Assembly: GCA_945897765.1 (NCBI GenBank)
Contig: CAMDGP010000113.1
Span: 1-7,026 of the forward strand
Direction of reading: 5' to 3'
Source of the DNA: Chitinophaga pinensis
Lineage (GTDB): Bacteria > Bacteroidota > Bacteroidia > Flavobacteriales_D > Crocinitomicaceae
Length of the DNA: 7,026 nucleotides
The notes under the pieces are model-generated. The model made no database searches and was not told where the DNA came from. It saw nothing but the letters and a program-made list of their open reading frames with translations. The position numbers were made by a program, and so were the translations under genes. Positions 1 to 5,644 of this stretch are shown one piece after another; the stretch's first letter is position 1; each line of letters begins with the position of its first letter.

Positions 1-664
1 TTTAAGTATTATTTTATCGCCAACAACAAGTAACCAAGTGCAAGTTAATCCAAGTACTTCTCAATATTTGTATTTGAATGCAAGCTCTTCGAATGGTTGT
101 TTTATTCAAGATTCGATTTATATTTCAGTTTCAACCATAAATCCAACGACTGTAGTTGCAAGTGCTTCACAAACAATCGTTTCTCCAGGTACTACTGTTG
201 TTTTAAGTGGAACACCTTCAGGAATGAGTACTTATTCTTGGACGCCAACAACAGGTTTAGCAACTCCAAACGCACAAACAACAAATGCATTAGTGAATGA
301 AACAACGATTTTCACCTTGACTGTTTCAGATGGGATTTGTATAGTTTCTGACACGGTGGAAGTTAAGGTTTATACAATCATTTGTGAAGATCCGTACGTT
401 TTTATTCCAAATGCATTTACGCCAAATGGAGATAATAACAACGATGTACTATATGTAAGAGGAATTTGGATTGAAAAAATGATTTTCAGGGTTTTTGATC
501 GCTGGGGAGAAATGGTATTTGAATCTACTGATCCGAATTTTGGTTGGGACGGTATTTTTAGAGGAAAAAAATTAGATCCAGATGTTTACGATTATTATTT
601 AGATGTTACGTGTATTGGAGGTTTACAGTCCATCACGAAAGGAAATGTTACGTTAATGAAATAA
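1..664 (+). CDS. Secreted PKD/Ig-like repeat protein with T9SS type B sorting domain (3' end only)
   Basis: The frame is open from the window edge (first full codon at base 2, reading LSIILSPTTSNQVQV) to the TAA at 662-664, so the GTG at 38 is not a real start and the N-terminal part lies outside. About 220 residues are visible. First comes the end of one beta-sandwich repeat, then a PKD/Ig-like repeat (roughly bases 150-370; features such as YSWTPTTGL and FTLTVSDGICIVSDTVEV). The last ~90 residues (about 385-661) match the gliding-motility-associated C-terminal (CHU_C, type B) domain: FIPNAFTPNGDNNND, then FRVFDRWGEMVFES, then GWDGIFRGK, then YDYYLDVTC. In Bacteroidota this domain directs export through the type IX secretion system and surface attachment or release. 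The protein is probably a large cell-surface or secreted adhesin-like product. The substrate or partner cannot be told from this fragment. The next gene starts 15 nt downstream. Confidence 0.93.
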   Translation, partial: LSIILSPTTSNQVQVNPSTSQYLYLNASSSNGCFIQDSIYISVSTINPTTVVASASQTIVSPGTTVVLSGTPSGMSTYSWTPTTGLATPNAQTTNALVNETTIFTLTVSDGICIVSDTVEVKVYTIICEDPYVFIPNAFTPNGDNNNDVLYVRGIWIEKMIFRVFDRWGEMVFESTDPNFGWDGIFRGKKLDPDVYDYYLDVTCIGGLQSITKGNVTLMK

Positions 665-679
665 CTTTTAAAATTAGAA

Positions 680-1759
680 ATGAAGAAAATTATCACCCCG
701 AAATCAGAAAAATTTTTAGAAAACTACTTGAATAATGCAAGTCCAACAGGTTTTGAATCTGAAGGTCAGAAAATGTGGTTGGATTATGTAAAACCGTATA
801 TCGATGAATATTTTGTTGATAATTATGGTTCAGTTGCAGGAATCATCAACCCTGGAATGGATTACAAAGTAGTGATTGAAGCACATGCTGACGAAATTTC
901 TTGGTTCGTTCATTACATCACAAAAGACGGCTTTATTTACCTAAAACGAAACGGTGGTTCTGATCACATGATTGCTCCTTCAAAACGCGTGAATATCCAC
1001 ACTGACAAAGGAATTGTGAGAGCTGTTTTTGGTTGGCCAGCCATCCACATGCGACATGCGAAAGAGGAAACTCCAAGTATGAAAAATATTTTTCTAGACT
1101 GTGGTTGTGCTTCAAAAGAAGAGGTGGAAGCTTTGGGTGTTCACGTTGGTTGTGTGGCGACTTTCGAAGATGAATTTATGATTTTAAATAAAAACAAGTA
1201 TGTCGGTCGAGCTTTAGATAATAGAGTAGGAGGGTTTATGATTGCTGAGGTTGCTCGTTTATTGAAAGAATCAAAAACGAAATTGCCTTTTAGTTTATAT
1301 GTTGTAAATGCAGTTCAGGAAGAAATTGGCCTACGTGGAGCAGAAATGATTGCTCATAAAATCAAACCAGATGTTGCTTTAATCACAGATGTATGTCACG
1401 ATACAGCAACTCCGATGGTTGATAAAATTGAAAATGGTGATCAACAATCAGGGAAGGGTCCTGTGTTGACTTATGGTCCTGCGGTACAAACGAATTTCTT
1501 GAAATTAATCATCAAAGCTGCGGACAAAAACAAAATACCATTCCAACGTGCGGCAGTTTCGCGCTCAACAGGAACTGATACAGATGCTTTTGCGTATTCA
1601 AATGAAGGAGTAACGAGTGCATTGATTTCTTTACCATTGCGATATATGCATACAACAGTTGAAATGGTTCAAAAAGAAGACGTTGAAAATTGTATCCGTT
1701 TGATTTTTGAAACTTTGAAAACCATAAAAGCAGGTCAAGATTTTAGGTATTTGAAATAA
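680..1759 (+). CDS. M42 family metallopeptidase (glutamyl/leucyl aminopeptidase-like)
   Basis: The 359-residue product has the normal length for M42 aminopeptidases, cytosolic dinuclear-metal enzymes that trim N-terminal residues from peptides and usually assemble as large tetrahedral dodecamers. The expected residues are all visible: H69 and D71 in EAHADEIS (metal ligand and its supporting Asp), D180 in GRALDNRVGG (bridging ligand), the E214-E215 pair in NAVQEEIGLRG (catalytic base and ligand), D237 in LITDVCHD, and H324 in YMHTTVEM. The insert between about residues 85 and 165 corresponds to the M42 dimerisation/PDZ-like subdomain. There is no signal peptide, so it is cytoplasmic. The ATG at 680 follows an A-rich leader (AAAATTAGAA) without a Shine-Dalgarno, as is normal in Bacteroidota. 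The gene sits 15 nt after the surface-protein gene and 23 nt before the hydrolase gene, so co-transcription is plausible but a shared function is not evident. Substrate preference within M42 (Glu, Leu, Lys or endoglucanase-like annotation) cannot be assigned. Confidence 0.95.
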   Translation: MKKIITPKSEKFLENYLNNASPTGFESEGQKMWLDYVKPYIDEYFVDNYGSVAGIINPGMDYKVVIEAHADEISWFVHYITKDGFIYLKRNGGSDHMIAPSKRVNIHTDKGIVRAVFGWPAIHMRHAKEETPSMKNIFLDCGCASKEEVEALGVHVGCVATFEDEFMILNKNKYVGRALDNRVGGFMIAEVARLLKESKTKLPFSLYVVNAVQEEIGLRGAEMIAHKIKPDVALITDVCHDTATPMVDKIENGDQQSGKGPVLTYGPAVQTNFLKLIIKAADKNKIPFQRAAVSRSTGTDTDAFAYSNEGVTSALISLPLRYMHTTVEMVQKEDVENCIRLIFETLKTIKAGQDFRYLK

Positions 1760-1782
1760 ACCAAGACGCTAAACAATTCTGT

Positions 1783-2382
1783 ATGAAAGTAGTTTCATTT
1801 TTCATTTATTTTTTGTTGCTACTTTCATTTAGTGTTTGTAGCCAACCAAAACTAAAAGATGGTGATATTTTGTTTCAATCTTCAACTTCTTCACAAAGTA
1901 AAGCCGTTGAAATTGCTACCAATTCTCCTTATTCACATTGTGGAATTATGTTTTACGAAAACGGACAAGCTTATGTTTATGAGGCGGTTCAACCTGTTGG
2001 AAAACGAAAATTGGAAGATTGGATTGCATCGGGAGTTGGTGGCAAATATGAAGTCAAAAGACTGAAAGACGCATCGAAGTTAACACCTGAAAATATCAAA
2101 GTGATGAAACAATTTACCGCAAGTCAGTTTGGGAAAAATTACGATGGATATTTCAATTGGAGTGACAAAGAAATGTACTGCTCAGAATTAGTTTGGAAAG
2201 TTTACAATGAAAAATTAGGAATCAAACTAGCGAAACCCCTACCACTTCGAGATTTTAATATTGATGCGATAGAAGTTCGAAAAATCATGCAGCAACGATA
2301 TGGGAAAGATTTTCCTTATGACGAATTGATGGTTTCACCTTCGCAATTATTTGAATCCGATCTTTTAGTTTCGCCAGAGTAA
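1783..2382 (+). CDS. YiiX/YebB-like NlpC/P60-related cysteine hydrolase, exported
   Basis: The 199-residue protein begins with a clear signal sequence: K2 followed by a hydrophobic run to about residue 18, ending SVCSQ. Cleavage near residues 19-21 by signal peptidase I is likely. C19 is preceded by Val, which makes a lipobox poor though not impossible. The mature part matches the permuted papain-like YiiX/YebB family: the early LKDGDILFQ strand, the catalytic His in SPYSHCGI (H52), an acidic residue in YVYEAVQ (E67), then NYDGYFNWSD (120-128) leading into the catalytic Cys of MYCSELVW (C133). The His-before-Cys order is characteristic of the permuted group. Members are thought to cleave peptide or amide/ester bonds in the envelope or in lipids, but the substrate here is unknown. 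The ATG at 1783 places the signal peptide at the very N-terminus, which supports this start. It lies 23 nt behind the M42 gene and may share its transcript. Confidence 0.9.
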   Translation: MKVVSFFIYFLLLLSFSVCSQPKLKDGDILFQSSTSSQSKAVEIATNSPYSHCGIMFYENGQAYVYEAVQPVGKRKLEDWIASGVGGKYEVKRLKDASKLTPENIKVMKQFTASQFGKNYDGYFNWSDKEMYCSELVWKVYNEKLGIKLAKPLPLRDFNIDAIEVRKIMQQRYGKDFPYDELMVSPSQLFESDLLVSPE

Positions 2383-2454
2383 TATTTTGTTGTTTTATTT
2401 AAAATTGTACCAGTTTTCCTCTATTTTCGTTTGAATAATTATAATAACTCATCT

Positions 2455-3027
2455 ATGAACAACTATTCTTTTAGTATATTTTTCATTTTGTCTTTGCTGC
2501 TTATTTCTTGTAAAGAAACTAAACAGAATGAGCCTAAAACAGAATCGTTGGAAGTCCGAAAAGATAAAATTGAAGACAAAGAAGTTACTGATTCTGAGGA
2601 AGAACAACCAGAACAAATCATTGAAAAACAAACAAAACAAACTGTAAACTCAGTAAATCCAAAAATAAAAGCAGCTTCAAAGGTTTCAAATTCAACAACT
2701 AAAAAACAAGTAAGTACTAATAATCAAGTAGTTGCAGATAAAAAAGTGGTGATTCCAACGAAATGGAAAAACACCTATTCGCAAGATAAAAAATGGATGG
2801 AGTTGTATGAATCGTCACGCACTTTTTTCCTGAATGGTTGGGAAAGCGAGTTTGATAGCAATCCAGATGCTTCTATTTCAAGAGATGAATTATTACTAGC
2901 CTATCGCAAGCGAATGGAAAATATCTTTTACGAAACACCTTCATTCATTGAGTTTTGTGTGCAAGAAATGAAGGTTTCAGCAGAGTTTGAATTGTTTTGT
3001 CAAAAGTGGAATGAGAATGTGAATTGA
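2455..3027 (+). CDS. Small lipoprotein with charged linker and EF-hand-like C-terminal segment, unknown family
   Basis: I do not recognise the family. The ATG at 2455 is preferred over an in-frame TTG at 2431, because it gives a compact lipoprotein signal (MNNYSFSIFF then ILSLLLISC) with the lipobox LISC and lipidated C19. The upstream start would add a polar octapeptide that partly repeats the same MNNY motif. From ATG the protein has 190 residues. Residues 20-100 form a low-complexity Lys/Glu/Gln/Thr linker with no hydrophobic core, a typical periplasmic or surface spacer. Residues 101-190 look folded and mostly helical, rich in Trp, Phe and Tyr (WKNTYS, KKWMELYES, FLNGWESEF). Residues 134-145 (DSNPDASISRDE) fit the EF-hand loop pattern, with Ala instead of Gly at loop position 6, and lie between two probable helices. 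It sits 72 nt after the hydrolase gene. Probably a membrane-anchored envelope protein; function unknown. Confidence 0.82.
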   Translation: MNNYSFSIFFILSLLLISCKETKQNEPKTESLEVRKDKIEDKEVTDSEEEQPEQIIEKQTKQTVNSVNPKIKAASKVSNSTTKKQVSTNNQVVADKKVVIPTKWKNTYSQDKKWMELYESSRTFFLNGWESEFDSNPDASISRDELLLAYRKRMENIFYETPSFIEFCVQEMKVSAEFELFCQKWNENVN

Positions 3028-3035
3028 GATAGCTT

Positions 3036-3072
3036 GATTCGACACGTATTGGCGGTGTTGGGTTTTATTTTT
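3036..3072 (+). terminator. Possible intrinsic terminator after the lipoprotein gene
   Basis: Eight bases after the lipoprotein stop, bases 3036-3045 (GATTCGACAC) can pair with 3055-3064 (GTGTTGGGTT) around a 9-nt loop, using several G-U wobbles; the best part is the inner 6 bp. A T-rich tract (TTTTATTTTT, 3063-3072) follows at once. The layout is right for a rho-independent terminator but the stem is weak, and the same T-rich bases also form the only good promoter-like box of this gap, so the call is tentative. Confidence 0.35.
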
Positions 3073-3073
3073 G
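3066..3073 (+). promoter_or_regulatory. Possible -7 box (TAnnTTTG) for the receiver-domain gene
   Basis: TATTTTTG matches the Bacteroidota -7 consensus TAnnTTTG exactly and ends 21 nt before the ATG at 3095, a sensible distance for a short leader. A -33 TTG/TTTG at the usual spacing is not seen: TTG at 3049-3051 is 14 nt upstream and TTG at 3034-3036 is 29 nt upstream. In T-rich DNA such a match can arise by chance. Confidence 0.25.
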
Positions 3074-3094
3074 GGGTGCTGAAAAACCAACAAT

Positions 3095-3589
3095 ATGAAA
3101 CTCCTTTTCCTCGATGACATTCGAAATCCAAAAGATTGTCTTTTGTACATGCATCCTAAAATTCAAGACATCGAAATCTATCAGAAAGAATGGCAGATTG
3201 TACGTTCTTATGATGAATTCGTAATTTGGATTGAAACAAATGGCTTGCCTGATTTCATTTCCTTTGACCACGATTTGGGTTTACCCGAGGAACAATCCCA
3301 AGAATTAAACGGAATGACCTGCGCCAAATGGTTGGTCAATTATTGTTTGGATAATGATTTGAAATTGCCCGATTTTGTGGTGCACTCTTCGAATCCTGCT
3401 GGTGCGAAAAATATTGAAGGGTTGTTTAAAGGGTTTGGGGAATTCAAAAATAAATATATTGAATTAGGATTTTGCAATATAATTTCAATCAATCAGCCAA
3501 CGTGGAGGCGTTGGCTGATTGAGTTTTTTTGGTTATTCGACCCTGTAACATTCTTCTCTGCTATTGGGACGTTTTTTCCAATAGAATAG
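3095..3589 (+). CDS. Cyclic-phosphate-processing receiver-domain (cREC-type) protein, with anomalous C-terminal extension
   Basis: The first ~118 residues match the small stand-alone receiver-like proteins annotated as cyclic-phosphate processing receiver domain. The N-terminal KLLFLDDIRNP carries an acidic pair (D7, D8), a central PDFISFDHDLG carries D58-H59-D60, and the C-terminal PDFVVHSSNPAGAKNI carries H97, S98 and N100. A normal response regulator has a lone phospho-acceptor Asp and a Lys at the end; the DHD and HSxNP motifs instead suggest an enzyme-like active site. The family is predicted, from comparative genomics rather than biochemistry as far as I know, to act on cyclic phosphate ends or nucleotides. 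No DNA-binding or other output domain is present. The frame does not stop after the domain. It continues about 45 residues of non-family-like sequence (such as INQPTWRRWLIEFFW) through a strong terminator hairpin and over the last 57 nt of the opposite gene. The true end may be earlier (see findings). It is oriented towards the DUF262 operon, not part of it. Confidence 0.8.
   Translation: MKLLFLDDIRNPKDCLLYMHPKIQDIEIYQKEWQIVRSYDEFVIWIETNGLPDFISFDHDLGLPEEQSQELNGMTCAKWLVNYCLDNDLKLPDFVVHSSNPAGAKNIEGLFKGFGEFKNKYIELGFCNIISINQPTWRRWLIEFFWLFDPVTFFSAIGTFFPIE
3489..3530 (+). terminator. Strong intrinsic terminator hairpin between convergent genes
   Basis: Bases 3489-3502 (TCAATCAGCCAACG) are the perfect reverse complement of 3509-3522, giving a 14-bp stem with a 6-nt loop (TGGAGG), followed directly by GTTTTTTT ending at 3530. 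This is a textbook rho-independent terminator for + strand transcription, that is, for the receiver-domain gene, although that gene's open frame runs through it. On the - strand the same hairpin lies 10 nt after the DUF262 stop codon, but the following bases (TTGAAATTATATTG) are only moderately T-rich, so it would be a weak terminator in that direction. Confidence 0.88.
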
Positions 3590-5632
3590 CAAACAAGCGG
3601 AATTGTCGTTTAAAATCCCAAAATAATGTCCTTGACAATGATTGTCCAATAATTCTGGTTCTTGAATAATTCTTTTTTTCCAAGGAGCCAACCCACTTGG
3701 AATTTCATAATTTGTTATTACTTCATCCAATGTATGATGCATTAATTTTAAAAACAACTCCTTCAAATTCTCCCTGATAAGTTCCTTACTCAAATTATTT
3801 TTTAGTTCAAAAACATTTTCAAGAAAACACCTTTTATGACTATCGGTATTGTAACTCCATGATGTCCAGTAATCATAGAAATTATTTTTTCCACAAGTCA
3901 AAAGACCTCTTCTAAATTTATTAGATAATTCTTTTTGACCCAAATGTAGATTAACTATTTCAAGAATTGATGAAAGTTTTTCCAAGTCTATTTCAGTTGA
4001 TGTCTGAGTAAAATCAATAGCGTAAAAAGCAAATTCAATTTTTCCTTTGAAAAAGAACGTATCTTCTAAGTTAAAAATCAAATATTTGCACTCTGGAAGT
4101 AGTGAGATTGCATACGATTTTAACTTTTCTTCTTTGACTTGAGCTTGAGCAAAGTTTGATTTTACCTCAATATTTTTCAAAAATTCGTAGATATTTCCAC
4201 AGCCTAGGACTAGTTCTTTTAACAATCCAATTGAACCAATAAAGGTTGCCGCACTGTCAATAGTTGAGTTTTGAACAATATTTCTAATAACCCGCATCCA
4301 ATCGGAAAACGATTCTTCGTTGAATTCTTCAACACTCAGTAGATAAGCAGTCTGCGCAAAGAAAAGAGCTCGTTGTTTATATTCCGTTTTTGAACCCAAA
4401 ATGAATTGAGAAAACAAATTAATTGTTTCGTTTTGTTCTTCTAGAATCATTTGTAAATCCCACATTGAAAGATTAGTCGATATTACTTTGTCATTCGATT
4501 TTCTAGAGTAAACATCAAAACAAGAACTGAGATAATGAAACGATTCTTTTGTGGAAAAATCCTCTGGTTTTAGTTGATAAGGATTGTTGAATAGGGATAA
4601 TATTCTTCGCTCAATTCGTTCTCTTTTAATTGCAGAAGGATTTGTGTTTTTAGAGTTCTTATTTTTCAAATCCAATAGTACTTCATTTTCTTCATCTATA
4701 TCTTCATAGATATTACCAATTAATGCATAATTATTGATGGCAATACCAGCCATGAACTTCATTAATTTGTCGTCAATTTTATTCTTTTCACCACGATATG
4801 CCCAAAACAAATCTGTCCAAATAGTGTCAATTTTAAAAGAGAAAGAATCCTGAATCACTAAAGCTATGTCTACTTTTTTTGCTGTTAGATCTTCAAACTT
4901 CTGAACTTTAATATATTTTTCAAATCTGGCTTTGAAGTTCTCGAAATCGGTGAGTGCTTTACCTCTAGCGTTCATTTTGATATATAAATCATCTGTCAAA
5001 CCAAAATTGTCCAATGAGCGAAATAAGAACGTAATCGCTTCATCTTTTGTAAGTCGAGACCAAAATAAATTTAGTTCATCATTCGAATTATTTTCGAACT
5101 CTTTTTCTATGTGATTGAGAGTTACTAACATTGATTTTATAGTAGGATCCTTTCTCCATGATTGAAAAAACCATTTTGAGTCCTCAATCTTTGCTGAAAT
5201 AGTTAAACCTAAACCTAAGCCGTTTCCATTTTCCGCAAGGTTATGACAAAACTCTCTAGATGAGATTCGAGTTTCATAACTGAATTTGAAAAATTCATTC
5301 TTATGTTGCATTAATTTTTCAGTCTTATAGGCAATAAACCAATGCAGTAAAAACAATGTAGTTAAACGTTGTTGACCATCCAGAGGTTTGAACTTGTTTT
5401 CTGTAATATCGCCATAAACAAAGTCAAGTTCTAGTGAACTATTAGGGTTTTCTAAAATCTCTTTGATTTTTTTCAAAAACAAGCCTCTTATTTTTTTAGT
5501 TCTATCATCGTTTCTCCCTTGCGCATAATCACGTTGAATAATAGGTACTTGTATCTGTAGATTGCTGGAAATCAAATTCCAAAAAGATAATTTTTGAGTT
5601 GAGAACTCATTATTTATTTCATTTTGAGTCAT
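3533..5632 (-). CDS. Long DUF262 (GmrS/ParB-like) protein, second gene of a DUF262 pair
   Basis: The 699-residue product opens with a DUF262 domain, the nucleotide-binding ParB/Srx-like module of GmrSD-type modification-dependent restriction enzymes and relatives such as SspE and BrxU. Key elements in order: VPIIQRDYAQGR (29-40), LDFVYGDI (69-76), LDGQQRLTTLFLLHWF (84-99, the DGQQR motif linked to NTP binding or hydrolysis), YETRISSREFCHNL (119-132), and MNARGKALTDFENFKARF (220-237), which ends the core domain. Residues ~240-650 are probably mainly helical and I recognise no nuclease in them: there is no HNH/DUF1524 EHxxP motif and no clear PD-(D/E)xK. The tail (APWKKRIIQEPELL and beyond) may be a small terminal domain. 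The ATG at 5632 lies 12 nt after the stop of the upstream DUF262/DUF1524 gene, so the two are almost certainly one operon with linked function. Its 3' end overlaps the convergent receiver-domain frame by 57 nt. A defence role is inferred from the family. Confidence 0.9.
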   Translation of the reverse strand: MTQNEINNEFSTQKLSFWNLISSNLQIQVPIIQRDYAQGRNDDRTKKIRGLFLKKIKEILENPNSSLELDFVYGDITENKFKPLDGQQRLTTLFLLHWFIAYKTEKLMQHKNEFFKFSYETRISSREFCHNLAENGNGLGLGLTISAKIEDSKWFFQSWRKDPTIKSMLVTLNHIEKEFENNSNDELNLFWSRLTKDEAITFLFRSLDNFGLTDDLYIKMNARGKALTDFENFKARFEKYIKVQKFEDLTAKKVDIALVIQDSFSFKIDTIWTDLFWAYRGEKNKIDDKLMKFMAGIAINNYALIGNIYEDIDEENEVLLDLKNKNSKNTNPSAIKRERIERRILSLFNNPYQLKPEDFSTKESFHYLSSCFDVYSRKSNDKVISTNLSMWDLQMILEEQNETINLFSQFILGSKTEYKQRALFFAQTAYLLSVEEFNEESFSDWMRVIRNIVQNSTIDSAATFIGSIGLLKELVLGCGNIYEFLKNIEVKSNFAQAQVKEEKLKSYAISLLPECKYLIFNLEDTFFFKGKIEFAFYAIDFTQTSTEIDLEKLSSILEIVNLHLGQKELSNKFRRGLLTCGKNNFYDYWTSWSYNTDSHKRCFLENVFELKNNLSKELIRENLKELFLKLMHHTLDEVITNYEIPSGLAPWKKRIIQEPELLDNHCQGHYFGILNDNSACLLFYWKKRPNSREECYRVE

Positions 5633-5644
5633 TGTTCTAATTTT

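Noticed and set aside
38..40. GTG as the start of the first gene
   Set aside because: The frame remains open to base 2 with matching beta-sandwich sequence, and there is no signal peptide after the GTG; the gene is simply cut by the window edge.
2401..2417. Small hairpin AAAATTG-TAC-CAGTTTT after the hydrolase gene
   Set aside because: It is only 7 bp, mostly A-T with one G-U, a 3-nt loop and no clean T tract afterwards; too weak for a terminator call in such AT-rich DNA.
2422..2429. TATTTTCG as a -7 promoter box for the lipoprotein gene
   Set aside because: It has one mismatch to TAnnTTTG and no TTG/TTTG at suitable spacing upstream (TTG at 2405-2407 is 14 nt away); not distinguishable from chance.
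2431..2433. TTG as start of the lipoprotein gene
   Set aside because: It would put a polar octapeptide before an otherwise complete lipoprotein signal; the ATG at 2455 gives a standard signal with lipobox LISC.
3065..3271. 68-codon - strand frame overlapping the receiver gene
   Set aside because: It is antisense to strongly motif-bearing coding sequence and shows no recognisable domain or leader; a shadow frame. The same holds for the short frames at 97-300, 933-1115, 1859-2065, 2449-2640 and 4932-5114.
3489..3522. 14-bp inverted repeat as a mobile-element end or recombination site
   Set aside because: The short loop and following T7 explain it fully as an intrinsic terminator; no second copy or transposase is present.
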